From Streptococcus parasanguinis (lineage in GTDB: Bacteria > Bacillota > Bacilli > Lactobacillales > Streptococcaceae), in NCBI RefSeq assembly GCF_019929185.1, contig NZ_JAHZPC010000005.1:1-64000 (forward strand): DNA of 64,000 bases. The letters run 5' to 3'. How positions within the stretch are numbered: position 1 is the stretch's first letter; the number at the start of each line of letters is the position of its first letter. Both the position numbers and the translations under genes were made by a program. The notes beneath the pieces are model-generated. The model worked only from the letters and a program-made list of their open reading frames with translations. It did no database searches and was not told the DNA's origin. Shown one piece after another: positions 19,039 to 27,727 of this stretch.

Positions 19039-19431
19039 ATGATTTATCGCATTAGTGAGTTTGCAGATAAATGTGGAGTTAATAAAGAAACGATCAGATA
19101 TTACGAGCGAAAAAATTTATTACAAGAACCTCACCGAACGGAAGCTGGTTATCGGATATATTCATATGATGACGTTAAGCGTGTTGGGTTTATTAAACGA
19201 ATACAGGAACTTGGTTTCTCTTTAAGCGAGATTTATAAATTACTTGGTGTTGTAGATAAAGATGAAGTTCGTTGTCAAGATATGTTCGAATTTGTTTCTA
19301 AAAAACAAAAGGAAGTGCAAAAACAAATAGAGGATTTAAAACGAATTGAAACTATGTTAGACGACTTAAAACAACGATGTCCAGATGAAAAGAAATTACA
19401 TTCGTGTCCAATAATAGAAACATTAACATGA
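19039..19431 (+). CDS. merR: Mercury-responsive regulator MerR
   Basis: 130 aa MerR-family dimeric activator/repressor. The N-terminal winged HTH ([13 protein letters not shown]) is followed by a dimerisation helix. The three cysteines used to bind Hg(II) in Gram-positive MerR are at C79 (EVRCQD), C114 (QRCPDE) and C123 (HSCPII). The start has GGGGGTGA 6-10 nt upstream. It is cotranscribed with merA (28-nt gap) from a promoter containing its own operator, so it autoregulates. Confidence 0.94.
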   Translation: MIYRISEFADKCGVNKETIRYYERKNLLQEPHRTEAGYRIYSYDDVKRVGFIKRIQELGFSLSEIYKLLGVVDKDEVRCQDMFEFVSKKQKEVQKQIEDLKRIETMLDDLKQRCPDEKKLHSCPIIETLT

Positions 19432-19459
19432 GAGATTAATTAACGAAAGGAGCTTTTTT

Positions 19460-21100
19460 ATGAATAAATTTAAGGTAAACATTTCAGGAATGACTTGTAC
19501 GGGTTGTGAAAAACACGTAGAATCAGCACTTGAAAAGATAGGTGCTAAAAATATTGAGTCTAGTTATCGTCGTGGTGAAGCAGTATTTGAACTGCCCGAT
19601 GATATTGAGGTTGAAAGTGCAATAAAGGCGATTGATGAAGCAAATTACCAAGCCGGAGAAATTGAAGAAGTATCATCACTAGAAAACGTGGCGTTAATTA
19701 ATGAAGACAATTATGACCTTCTTATTATTGGTTCTGGTGCTGCTGCCTTTTCTTCGGCAATTAAAGCTATAGAATACGGTGCAAAAGTTGGAATGATTGA
19801 GCGTGGAACGGTTGGGGGAACCTGTGTGAATATTGGCTGTGTTCCGTCAAAAACTCTTCTTAGGGCAGGGGAAATCAATCATTTATCAAAAGACAATCCG
19901 TTTATAGGTTTACAAACATCCGCTGGAGAAGTGGATTTAGCTAGTTTAATCACGCAAAAGGATAAATTGGTGAGCGAACTTCGGAATCAAAAATATATGG
20001 ATTTAATTGATGAATATAATTTTGATTTAATTAAAGGTGAAGCAAAATTCGTTGATGCTAGTACGGTTGAGGTCAATGGGACAAAGTTATCTGCAAAACG
20101 CTTTTTAATTGCAACAGGTGCATCGCCTTCGTTGCCCCAAATTTCAGGACTTGAAAAAATGGACTATTTAACTAGTACAACACTTCTTGAGTTAAAGAAA
20201 ATACCAAAACGATTAACTGTAATTGGTTCAGGATACATTGGAATGGAGCTTGGACAACTATTTCATCATTTAGGTTCAGAAATAACGCTTATGCAAAGAA
20301 GTGAGCGACTTTTAAAGGAGTATGATCCTGAGATTTCAGAGTCAGTTGAAAAAGCGTTAATTGAACAGGGTATAAACCTTGTCAAAGGGGCAACTTTTGA
20401 GCGTGTTGAACAAAGTGGAGAGATAAAAAGGGTTTACGTAACAGTAAATGGCAGTAGAGAAGTCATTGAATCAGATCAGTTACTTGTTGCCACTGGAAGA
20501 AAACCAAATACGGATTCTTTAAATTTAAGTGCAGCAGGTGTTGAAACTGGAAAAAATAATGAAATCCTGATCAATGATTTTGGTCAAACAAGTAATGAAA
20601 AGATTTATGCAGCAGGAGATGTGACTTTAGGACCACAATTTGTATATGTAGCAGCCTATGAAGGTGGAATTATTACTGATAATGCTATTGGTGGATTAAA
20701 CAAAAAAATAGATTTATCGGTAGTTCCTGCTGTTACGTTTACGAATCCGACGGTTGCAACGGTTGGTTTAACAGAAGAACAAGCAAAAGAGAAAGGGTAT
20801 GATGTGAAGACATCTGTATTACCTTTAGATGCTGTTCCAAGAGCAATTGTAAACCGTGAAACAACCGGTGTATTTAAACTAGTAGCAGATGCAGAAACAC
20901 TAAAAGTATTAGGGGTTCATATTGTATCTGAAAATGCAGGAGATGTCATCTATGCAGCATCATTAGCTGTTAAATTTGGCTTAACGATAGAAGATTTAAC
21001 AGAAACCCTAGCACCATATTTAACAATGGCTGAAGGGCTAAAATTAGTTGCACTTACGTTCGATAAAGATATTTCGAAATTATCTTGTTGTGCAGGCTAA
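19460..21100 (+). CDS. merA: Mercuric reductase MerA
   Basis: 546 aa cytoplasmic flavoenzyme reducing Hg(II) to volatile Hg(0) with NADPH. Residues 1-66 are an NmerA heavy-metal domain with GMTCTGC (C13, C16). The FAD motif [10 protein letters not shown] is at 91-100, and the redox pair C122/C127 lies in [12 protein letters not shown]. The NAD(P) motif is [11 protein letters not shown], and the C-terminal vicinal pair C543/C544 (SCCAG) hands Hg to the active site of the partner subunit. AAAGGAG sits ahead of the ATG. No merB, merT or merP lies in the element, so it should give inorganic mercury resistance only, with uptake left to other routes. Confidence 0.96.
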   Translation: MNKFKVNISGMTCTGCEKHVESALEKIGAKNIESSYRRGEAVFELPDDIEVESAIKAIDEANYQAGEIEEVSSLENVALINEDNYDLLIIGSGAAAFSSAIKAIEYGAKVGMIERGTVGGTCVNIGCVPSKTLLRAGEINHLSKDNPFIGLQTSAGEVDLASLITQKDKLVSELRNQKYMDLIDEYNFDLIKGEAKFVDASTVEVNGTKLSAKRFLIATGASPSLPQISGLEKMDYLTSTTLLELKKIPKRLTVIGSGYIGMELGQLFHHLGSEITLMQRSERLLKEYDPEISESVEKALIEQGINLVKGATFERVEQSGEIKRVYVTVNGSREVIESDQLLVATGRKPNTDSLNLSAAGVETGKNNEILINDFGQTSNEKIYAAGDVTLGPQFVYVAAYEGGIITDNAIGGLNKKIDLSVVPAVTFTNPTVATVGLTEEQAKEKGYDVKTSVLPLDAVPRAIVNRETTGVFKLVADAETLKVLGVHIVSENAGDVIYAASLAVKFGLTIEDLTETLAPYLTMAEGLKLVALTFDKDISKLSCCAG

Positions 21101-21249
21101 GGGAACTTTTTACAACTCCCTATTCAAGTGAACCAGCTAATGCTTTAAGGGATTTTCTAAGTGCATTTGTGGTCACAAAAATAATTTAACACTGATGATT
21201 TCGACATCAAATCTATAATTGATACCTTAACACCGCAGAGTAATAAAGG

Positions 21250-22581
21250 ATGAATAATATGTCAGACTTATTATCCCTACCAGACATTAAAACAATAGAA
21301 CCGCCACAAGAAAATGAAACCGATATGATGTTTAAAGTTGAAGCAGTCGGACCACCTGAACGTTGTCCTGAATGTGGTTTTGACAAGTTGTACAAACACA
21401 GTTCAAGAAATCAACTAATTATGGATTTGCCCATTCGTTTAAAGCGAGTGGGCTTACAATTGAACCGTAGACGATACAAGTGTCGTGAATGCGGATCTAC
21501 CTTCTGGGAACGCCTAATATCTGTAGATGAAAAGCGTAGTATGACCAAAAGGCTTTTAAAGTCCATTCAAGAGCAATCCATGTCTAAGACCTTTGTAGAA
21601 GTCGCAGAAAGCGTTGGTGTTGACGAGAAAACCATTAGGAACGTTTTTAAGGACTATGTGGCACTCAAAGAACGTGAATACCAGTTTGAAACTCCTAAGT
21701 GGCTTGGGATAGACGAGATACATATTATCCGTAGACCTCGGCTTGTATTGACTAATATTGAACGCAGGACTATTTATGACATCAAGCCTAACCGTAACAA
21801 GGAAACAGTCATCCAACGTCTTTCAGAAATCAGTGACAGGACTTACATTGAGTACGTCACAATGGATATGTGGAAGCCCTACAAAGACGCAGTGAACACT
21901 ATCCTTCCACAAGCTAAAGTTGTCGTAGATAAGTTTCATGTAGTTAGAATGGCTAATCAAGCCTTAGATAACGTCAGAAAGTCTTTGAAAGCCCATATGA
22001 GCCAAAAAGAAAGACGTACCCTTATGCGTGAAAGGTTTATCCTTCTAAAGCGTAAACACGATCTAAATGAACGTGAATCATTCCTCTTAGATACTTGGTT
22101 AGGTAATCTTCCTGCTTTAAAAGAAGCCTATGAACTCAAAGAAGAGTTTTACTGGATATGGGATACTCCTGATCCAGATGAAGATCATCTTCGTTATAGT
22201 CAATGGAGACACCGTTGTATGTCCAGCAACTCTAAAGACGCATATAAAGACCTCGTGAGAGCCGTAGACAACTGGCATGTTGAAATATTCAACTACTTTG
22301 ATAAAAGGCTCACTAATGCTTATACGGAGTCAATTAACAGCATTATTAGGCAGGTAGAGCGAATGGGTAGAGGTTACTCGTTTGATGCCTTACGAGCCAA
22401 AATCCTTTTCAATGAGAAGCTCCATAAAAAGCGTAAGCCACGATTTAATTCAAGTGCTTTCAATAAAGCTATGTTATACGATACTTTCAATTGGTATGAA
22501 GTGAATGATCACGACATTACAGACAACTTAGGTGTCGATTTTTCAACACTTATTAAGAATTTGGAGAAGGGTGATTTATAA
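21250..22581 (+). CDS. tnp: ISL3-family DDE transposase
   Basis: 443 aa. An N-terminal zinc-binding region (CPECGF and CRECGS, residues ~38-81) and a helix-turn-helix (SVGVDEKTIRNVFKDY) precede the DDE catalytic domain, with WLGIDEIHI, the VTMDMWKPY region and NAYTESINSIIRQ as candidate acidic motifs. The length is normal for ISL3 transposases and there is no frameshift. RBS AAAGGA is present. The 150 bp between merA and this gene contain no other ORF. It ends 30 bp before the right inverted-repeat tip. Confidence 0.93.
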   Translation: MNNMSDLLSLPDIKTIEPPQENETDMMFKVEAVGPPERCPECGFDKLYKHSSRNQLIMDLPIRLKRVGLQLNRRRYKCRECGSTFWERLISVDEKRSMTKRLLKSIQEQSMSKTFVEVAESVGVDEKTIRNVFKDYVALKEREYQFETPKWLGIDEIHIIRRPRLVLTNIERRTIYDIKPNRNKETVIQRLSEISDRTYIEYVTMDMWKPYKDAVNTILPQAKVVVDKFHVVRMANQALDNVRKSLKAHMSQKERRTLMRERFILLKRKHDLNERESFLLDTWLGNLPALKEAYELKEEFYWIWDTPDPDEDHLRYSQWRHRCMSSNSKDAYKDLVRAVDNWHVEIFNYFDKRLTNAYTESINSIIRQVERMGRGYSFDALRAKILFNEKLHKKRKPRFNSSAFNKAMLYDTFNWYEVNDHDITDNLGVDFSTLIKNLEKGDL

Positions 22582-22584
22582 GCC

Positions 22585-22611
22585 CTTTTCCACCATAAAA
22601 TCCGAATACCC
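22585..22611 (-). repeat. Right terminal inverted repeat of ISL3-mer element
   Basis: Read inward it begins GGGTATTCGGATTTTATGG and continues TGGAA, matching the left end at 20 of 24 positions. Confidence 0.88.
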
Positions 22612-22619
22612 AATTTTTT
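22612..22619. repeat. Right 8-bp target site duplication (AATTTTTT)
   Basis: Perfect copy of 18815-18822. Confidence 0.9.
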
Positions 22620-22671
22620 AAGTATCATTTAGGATGTATTATGTAAGAAACAGGTGGATTACATTCTAAAA

Positions 22672-22698
22672 GAAGTTGGTAAACCAACTTCTTTTTTT
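22672..22698 (+). terminator. Terminator hairpin bounding repeat A copy 1 (right partner)
   Basis: GAAGTTGG/CCAACTTC with loop TAAA and seven T. The stem is identical to 18589-18610 but the loop differs and the T-run is complete. It therefore looks like the functional terminator once located just after asp5. Confidence 0.85.
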
Positions 22699-22757
22699 GA
22701 TGATGTTCCCTTTGATTTTATGGTATACTGAAAGCGATAAAATGATTGGAGCTTCCG

Positions 22758-23651
22758 ATGAAAAAGATTCCCTTAGTATTTTCAGGTTGTCTGTTAGGAT
22801 TGGTTGGCGCTGGGAACCTTCTTGCAGACTCTCTGCCTGTTCTTGCCCATGCCTTTAGTCTGACAGGTTTGTTCTTCTGGTTTTTCTTTTTAGTCTATCA
22901 TGCGATTCGCTGGCAAGAAACCAAGATAGAACTCCAACAGCCAGCCCTGTTATCTGGGATGGCGACCTTTCCCATGGCAGGGATGATTCTATCCACCTAT
23001 CTTTTTCGCCTCTTTCCCGCCTTTGGAGGTCTATCTCAGTTGGTTTGGTGGTCAGCCTTTCTCTTGGATCTTTGCTTGATTCTTTATTTTACCAAGACCC
23101 ATGTCATGGTGCGTCCAAGAGCCAATGCTACTCCGAGTTGGACCGTTCTCTATGTGGGCATTGCAGTAGCAGCCTTGACCTACCCTGTTGTAGGAATCAG
23201 GGAGATTGCTTATCTCGCTTTAGTGATTGGTTTTGGATTGACCTTTCTTCTCTACCCAGTCATTTTTTTTGATGGGAAAAAGCAGCCCTTACCCAATCAT
23301 CTGTTAGGGCAAGAAGGCATCTATTGTGCTCCATTTTCACTTCTTTTAGCAGCCTTGGTTCGTGTGGGTGGAGCAAGCCTTCCTACCTGGTTCTTACTGA
23401 TCATGGTGGTGGCCTCGCAAGGGTTTTATTTCTTTGTTTTGACGCGCCTGCCAAGAATGATCAAAGAAGGTTTTCAACCCGCTTTTTCAGCTCTGACCTT
23501 TCCAACGGTCATCACAGCGACCTCTTTAAAAATGGCCCAAGGCTTGTTGCAATTACCTTTCTTGACAGTTCTTGTATGGATGGAAACTCTTCTTTGTCTC
23601 TTGATTTTAGTCGCTGTTTTAGGAGGTTATGTAGCTTTTCTTAAAGAGTAA
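22758..23651 (+). CDS. TDT-family (TehA/SLAC1-like) membrane transporter
   Basis: 297 aa with about ten hydrophobic segments. The overall pattern is that of tellurite-resistance/dicarboxylate (TDT) transporters, often annotated in streptococci as an exfoliative toxin A/B-like protein. Substrate unknown; anions such as C4-dicarboxylates or chloride are carried by relatives. ATG 22758 was chosen because GGAG lies 6 nt upstream; a TTG four codons earlier is possible. An extended -10 (TGG-TATACT, 22721-22729) is just upstream. Confidence 0.75.
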   Translation: MKKIPLVFSGCLLGLVGAGNLLADSLPVLAHAFSLTGLFFWFFFLVYHAIRWQETKIELQQPALLSGMATFPMAGMILSTYLFRLFPAFGGLSQLVWWSAFLLDLCLILYFTKTHVMVRPRANATPSWTVLYVGIAVAALTYPVVGIREIAYLALVIGFGLTFLLYPVIFFDGKKQPLPNHLLGQEGIYCAPFSLLLAALVRVGGASLPTWFLLIMVVASQGFYFFVLTRLPRMIKEGFQPAFSALTFPTVITATSLKMAQGLLQLPFLTVLVWMETLLCLLILVAVLGGYVAFLKE

Positions 23652-23737
23652 GGGTAGGCATCCTTATGATTGATTCCTGGACGCGATTATGGTAAGATGC
23701 ACTATACGATTTGTCATACTCTATAAGAAAGGTCTCT

Positions 23738-24415
23738 ATGAAATTCATCAAAGGAAAGCTCTCACTGCTTTATCCCCTCTTTCTGCTCTTGTTTTATTTT
23801 TATATCCGGCCTCAGTTTCGCCCCTTGGCCCAGTATGTCTCTACTAGTCTAGCAAGCGCAAATAGTTATTATTGGACCTTATTTGGCCTAGAAGGCCTCT
23901 ATGCAACCTTTGCAGGATTTTTGGTCTATCGTTTTTCTAAAAAAGCGCAGTTTAAGCTGGGGAAAAACCCTCTTCAATCTCTGATGGAAGCCATTTTTGC
24001 AGCCTGTTTGCTCTACTGGTTGGACTACTTCATCAGTGGTTTTGTTCAAGGACGGGCAGCCGTTTTGAGTCTCTTTCCTCGGGAAATAAGTTCCACAGGG
24101 GTGCTCATCCTGGTGATCGCAATGGTCATTATCCGGCCGGTGACAGAAGAGCTGATCTTTCGTGGAGCCTTGGTAAATGCCTACTTCAAAGGCTGGAAAC
24201 TCTATGCAGAGATTTGGCTTCCAGCCCTCATCTACAGTGGCCTGCATTTTCTCCATACTCCCTTTTCGTTAGGGGCTTGTATCATCTATCTCCTACCGAG
24301 TGTGATTTTTGGGACCCTGTATTATCGGAGCAAGACGCTCCTTTCTCCGATTTTAGGCCATATCTTGCTCAATCTTTACTACACCTTGCCTTTGCTTTTA
24401 TCTGTGTTCAAGTAG
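23738..24415 (+). CDS. CPBP-family (CAAX protease/Abi) intramembrane metalloprotease
   Basis: 225 aa, about seven hydrophobic segments. The three CPBP motifs are present: RPVTEELIFRG (EE-x3-R), the SGLHFLHT histidine motif and GHILLNLYY. Relatives are Rce1-like intramembrane proteases, some giving bacteriocin self-immunity. No bacteriocin gene is visible nearby, so the role is open. The ATG at 23738 follows GAAAGG; an in-frame upstream codon at 23711 lacks a ribosome site. Confidence 0.8.
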   Translation: MKFIKGKLSLLYPLFLLLFYFYIRPQFRPLAQYVSTSLASANSYYWTLFGLEGLYATFAGFLVYRFSKKAQFKLGKNPLQSLMEAIFAACLLYWLDYFISGFVQGRAAVLSLFPREISSTGVLILVIAMVIIRPVTEELIFRGALVNAYFKGWKLYAEIWLPALIYSGLHFLHTPFSLGACIIYLLPSVIFGTLYYRSKTLLSPILGHILLNLYYTLPLLLSVFK

Positions 24416-24455
24416 CAACCGATTTCCTGAGGGAGATTGGTTTTTTTTGAAAATA

Positions 24456-24464
24456 TGGTATAAT
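24456..24464 (+). promoter_or_regulatory. Extended -10 promoter of rnpA-yidC-khpB
   Basis: TGG-TATAAT, 30 bp before the rnpA TTG start. The -35 region is a T-tract. Confidence 0.65.
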
Positions 24465-24493
24465 AGAATAAATTTAATAGAGGGAGTGGAGGT

Positions 24494-24835
24494 TTGAAAA
24501 AAAGCTACCGCGTCAAACGTGACAAAGATTTTAATGCTATTTTTAAAAGTGGTCAAAATGTTGCCAATCGGAAATTCGTTGTTTACCGCTTGCGCAAAGA
24601 CCAACCACATTTTCGAGTCGGCCTGTCTGTTAGTAAGAAGCTGGGAAATGCTGTGACTAGAAATCGCATCAAACGTTTGATTCGCCATGTTTTAATCAAA
24701 CACCAAGCCTTCCTTACGACCGATGATTTTGTTGTCATTGCTCGTAAAGGAGTGGAGGAGCTCGACTTTCATCAAGTAGAGAAAAATCTTGTACATGTCT
24801 TAAAATTAGCGCATGTCTACCAAGAAAGGGAATAA
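24494..24835 (+). CDS. rnpA: Ribonuclease P protein component
   Basis: 113 aa basic protein that assists the RNase P RNA in 5' processing of tRNA precursors. The start is TTG 24494, supported by GGGAGTGGAGG just upstream and by the family N-terminus [13 protein letters not shown]. The RNR motif is visible as [16 protein letters not shown]. It is followed immediately by yidC. In many Firmicutes rpmH precedes rnpA; here rpmH lies 3 kb downstream. Confidence 0.96.
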   Translation: MKKSYRVKRDKDFNAIFKSGQNVANRKFVVYRLRKDQPHFRVGLSVSKKLGNAVTRNRIKRLIRHVLIKHQAFLTTDDFVVIARKGVEELDFHQVEKNLVHVLKLAHVYQERE

Positions 24836-24836
24836 T

Positions 24837-25652
24837 GTGAAAAAGAAACTGAAGTTAACTGGATTATTAGGAGCGGCCTTATTGGTCTTGACAGCTTGTG
24901 GAACCTCTCAAGTGACAGCTCAGTCGACAGGTGGTTGGGAACGCTTCGTCTACTTCTTTGCCGAAGCCATTCGCTTCTTGTCATTTGGCGGAAGTATCGG
25001 TGTGGGGATTATCGTCTTTACCATTGTGATCCGGACGGTCCTCTTGCCGCTTTTCCAATATCAAATGAATTCAACCCGCAAGATGCAGGAAATTCAACCC
25101 CTACTCAAGGAATTGCAAGCCAAGTATCCTGGAAAGGATCTAGATAGTCGGACCAAGCTTTCTGAAGAGATGCGGGCCCTTTACAAGGAAAAAGGCGTCA
25201 AAACATCTTCAGCCTTCCTTCCTCTCTTGATTCAGATGCCGGTTTTGATGGCCTTATTCCAAGCGCTGAGCCGTGTAGAATTCCTTAAAGTCGGTCACTT
25301 CCTTTGGTTGGACCTTGGCGCGATCGACCCGACTTACGTCTTGCCGGTTCTTGCAGCTCTCTTCACATTTTTCAGTAGTTGGTTAACCAATAAAGCCATG
25401 CCAGAGCGCAATGGTAGTGCAACAACCATGATGTATGTGATGCCTGTGATGATCTTCTTCTTTGCCTTGTTCTCGGCCAGCGGGGTCGCACTCTACTGGG
25501 TGACTTCCAATGCTTACCAAGTCGGACAGACCTATCTCTTGAACAACCCCTTCAAGATTATCGCAGAGCGTGAAGCAAAAGAGCAAGCTTCGCGAGACAT
25601 GGAAAAACAAAAACGCCGTGCCCTAAACAAAGCACAGAAAAAGAAAAAATAA
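24837..25652 (+). CDS. yidC: Membrane protein insertase YidC (SpoIIIJ-like)
   Basis: 271 aa from GTG 24837, placed 1 nt after the rnpA stop with AGAAAGGGA upstream. An in-frame ATG at 24813 would overlap rnpA. Lipoprotein signal with LTAC at about 19-22, then five membrane segments of the Oxa1/YidC core ([31 protein letters not shown]) and a basic tail rich in K/R that contacts ribosomes. Inserts membrane proteins alone or with SecYEG. Confidence 0.95.
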   Translation: MKKKLKLTGLLGAALLVLTACGTSQVTAQSTGGWERFVYFFAEAIRFLSFGGSIGVGIIVFTIVIRTVLLPLFQYQMNSTRKMQEIQPLLKELQAKYPGKDLDSRTKLSEEMRALYKEKGVKTSSAFLPLLIQMPVLMALFQALSRVEFLKVGHFLWLDLGAIDPTYVLPVLAALFTFFSSWLTNKAMPERNGSATTMMYVMPVMIFFFALFSASGVALYWVTSNAYQVGQTYLLNNPFKIIAEREAKEQASRDMEKQKRRALNKAQKKKK

Positions 25653-25667
25653 GAAAGAGGTGGACAT

Positions 25668-26615
25668 ATGGTCCTATATACTGGAGCAACTGTTGAAGAA
25701 GCCATTCAAAAAGGCCTGAACGATTTAGATATTCCCCGTATGAAGGCACACATTACAGTTGTAGCGCGTGAGAAGAAAGGTTTTCTTGGCTTGTTTGGGA
25801 AAAAACCAGCCCAGGTTGAGATTGAGCCGATTGCAGAAACAACGGTTGTGAAAGCCAATCAAAAAGCCGTCAAAGGTGTCCCAGATGAAATCAATGCGCA
25901 AAACGAGCCGGTTAAGACAGTGAGCGAAGCAACGGTCGATCTCGGACGCGTCGTTGCAGCGATCAAAAAGGTCGAAGAAGAAGGAGAGGTTGTCTCTGAA
26001 GAAATCAAGACAGAAATCCTCAAACATGACAAAGAAGCAGATACCGTTCTTGAAGAAAAAGGGCATGAACATATCCTTGAGAAAGTCAAAGAACCAGTAG
26101 CAAAAGAATCAAATGAGTCTGATTTCTCAAACCTTGGTATCGAAGTAGAGGAAAACTACAATATCGAAGAAGTCGTCACAGATGTGACAGCCTATGTTCA
26201 AACAGTAATCGATGAAATGGATGTGGATGCGACCATCTCAAGTAGTCACAACCGCCGTACGGTCAATATGCAAATTGATACCAATGAGCCAGGACGTGTC
26301 ATCGGCTACCACGGAAAAGTCTTGAAGGCTCTTCAACTTTTGGCGCAAAATTACCTGTATAACCGCTACTCAAAGAATTTTTACATTACCATTAATGTTA
26401 ATGACTATGTAGAACACCGTGCGGAAGTTCTTCAAAGCTATGCTCAGAAGTTGGCAACACGTGCCCTCGAAGATGGGCAAGCCCAACAGACAGATCCGAT
26501 GTCAAACAGTGAACGCAAAATTATTCACCGGATCGTCTCTAAGATGGAAGGAGTCACTAGCTACTCTGAAGGGGAAGAACCAAACCGTTACGTGGTGGTA
26601 GACATCGAAGGATAA
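25668..26615 (+). CDS. khpB: RNA-binding protein KhpB (Jag/EloR)
   Basis: 315 aa. N-terminal Jag domain (~1-50, including KKGFLGLFGKKPA), an acidic linker (~60-165), then KH (around RVIGYHGKVLKALQLLAQN) and R3H (SNSERKIIHRIVSKMEG) domains. With KhpA it controls cell elongation and division in S. pneumoniae and is phosphorylated by StkP. It lies 15 nt after yidC, the standard yidC-jag pairing. Confidence 0.94.
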   Translation: MVLYTGATVEEAIQKGLNDLDIPRMKAHITVVAREKKGFLGLFGKKPAQVEIEPIAETTVVKANQKAVKGVPDEINAQNEPVKTVSEATVDLGRVVAAIKKVEEEGEVVSEEIKTEILKHDKEADTVLEEKGHEHILEKVKEPVAKESNESDFSNLGIEVEENYNIEEVVTDVTAYVQTVIDEMDVDATISSSHNRRTVNMQIDTNEPGRVIGYHGKVLKALQLLAQNYLYNRYSKNFYITINVNDYVEHRAEVLQSYAQKLATRALEDGQAQQTDPMSNSERKIIHRIVSKMEGVTSYSEGEEPNRYVVVDIEG

Positions 26616-26637
26616 TCTAGCGATTATTTCCCATAAG

Positions 26638-26671
26638 GGAGAGACGGGATTGAGCCGATCTCTCCTTTTTT
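26638..26671 (+). terminator. Terminator after khpB
   Basis: GGAGAGA/TCTCTCC stem with inner CGG/CCG, followed by TTTTTT. Confidence 0.9.
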
Positions 26672-26690
26672 AGGTTTAGAAAGGAAACAG

Positions 26691-27314
26691 ATGGCATTTG
26701 CAGCGATTCGAGAGTTTTTAAAGCTTCAAGGAATCAAATACCAGTCACCAGCGAAGGCAGGAGTGCTAGCCCCAGAGATGGAGCAGTATCGTACACTAGC
26801 TCAGGCAGCTCGTAAGGAATTTACGGATTTGGTCTCAGCCTTTCAGCAGCGTCACCCCTATTTGGAGCAAGATCGGACCAGCCAGTGGATGAACCAGGCT
26901 CAAGTCTTGCGTCCTCATTTTTGGGCCTATCTAAAAGGAGAAGGAACGATGGCAGAACCCATGTTTGCCTTGAGACTTTATGGAGACGCTGCTGATTTTG
27001 GAGTTTCCTTAGAGGTGAGCTTTATCGAGCGAAAAAAAGATGATCAGAGCCTTCCAAAGCAAAACAAGGTTCTCACTCTTCCCATCTCTCAACCAGTCTA
27101 TTACCTTGCTCAGGAAAATGGTGAGAGTCGAAGGGTAGAAGGAACAGAAAAGAATCGCCATGATCTGTTACAAGCAGTAGCAGAAGGAGCGGTTCGTAAG
27201 GTCCTCGTCAAATACGATGTTTCTCTAGTCAAGGAGGGTTCTCTTGAGGATATCCTAGATCAGTTGCAAGAGGCGCTGGTGGCTCTGGAACCCTATTATT
27301 TAGCTACGCGTTAG
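26691..27314 (+). CDS. Conserved hypothetical protein, 207 aa
   Basis: I do not recognise the family with certainty. It is soluble, with no signal peptide or membrane segment. The N-terminal half is helical (FLKLQGIKY, ARKEFTDLVSAFQQRH), the middle is beta-type (MFALRLYGDAADFGVSLEVSF) and the C-terminus is helical again (DILDQLQEALVALEPYY). An AAAGGAAA ribosome site precedes the ATG. It stands alone between the khpB terminator and the rpmH promoter. Confidence 0.7.
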   Translation: MAFAAIREFLKLQGIKYQSPAKAGVLAPEMEQYRTLAQAARKEFTDLVSAFQQRHPYLEQDRTSQWMNQAQVLRPHFWAYLKGEGTMAEPMFALRLYGDAADFGVSLEVSFIERKKDDQSLPKQNKVLTLPISQPVYYLAQENGESRRVEGTEKNRHDLLQAVAEGAVRKVLVKYDVSLVKEGSLEDILDQLQEALVALEPYYLATR

Positions 27315-27365
27315 GTATACTAAAGAATTCTCAGAGCTCCATTTGCAACAATTTTCTCATAGCTA

Positions 27366-27394
27366 TTGACAAATAGCGCTGAATCCGATAGAAT
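27366..27394 (+). promoter_or_regulatory. rpmH promoter
   Basis: TTGACA, 17-bp spacer, TAGAAT, a near-consensus sigma-A promoter about 74 bp before rpmH. Confidence 0.88.
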
Positions 27395-27467
27395 AGTAAA
27401 GTATGTTTAGTAACTGATCACAACTAGCCGGCTAAACGAATACAAAATCTATGAGGAGGTATTCATC

Positions 27468-27602
27468 GTGAAACGTACTTATCAACCAAGTAAACTTCGT
27501 CGTGCGCGCAAACATGGTTTCCGTCACCGTATGGCAACTAAAAATGGTCGTCGCGTATTGGCAGCTCGTCGTCGTAAAGGACGCAAAGTTTTGGCTGCCT
27601 AA
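27468..27602 (+). CDS. rpmH: 50S ribosomal protein L34
   Basis: 44 aa from GTG 27468, preceded by ATGAGGAGG. Translation gives the invariant L34 sequence beginning [18 protein letters not shown] and ending GRKVLAA. It is monocistronic here, with its own promoter and terminator, and separated from rnpA. Confidence 0.98.
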   Translation: MKRTYQPSKLRRARKHGFRHRMATKNGRRVLAARRRKGRKVLAA

Positions 27603-27617
27603 TTCAGATAAAAACCT

Positions 27618-27652
27618 AAAAACCAGTAGAAACTCGAGACTACTGGTTTTTG
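27618..27652 (+). terminator. Terminator after rpmH
   Basis: AAACCAGTAG/CTACTGGTTT stem with a 10-nt loop and a TTTTTG tail. Confidence 0.9.
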
Positions 27653-27727
27653 TTTTGTCCGAAAGTGAATTTAGAGGCGCTTTCTGCTATAATAGAAAGA
27701 AGAAAAACTCGGAAGAAAAGGAAGATC

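Larger units (their letters stand above)
18823..22611 (+). mobile_element. ISL3-family transposon carrying merR-merA
   Basis: 3789 bp. The terminal inverted repeats begin GGGTCTTCGGA on the left and, read inward, GGGTATTCGGA on the right; 20 of the first 24 positions match. Both ends are flanked by AATTTTTT. Cargo order is merR, merA, transposase, all on the plus strand. The base composition is visibly more AT-rich than the neighbouring host genes. The transposase ORF, both ends and the target duplication are intact, so the element looks recently inserted and possibly still mobile. Confidence 0.92.

Noticed and set aside
18638..22698. Composite transposon flanked by two family A repeats
   Set aside because: The two repeat copies are 38 kb apart, and the ISL3 ends with target duplication fully explain the mer insertion.
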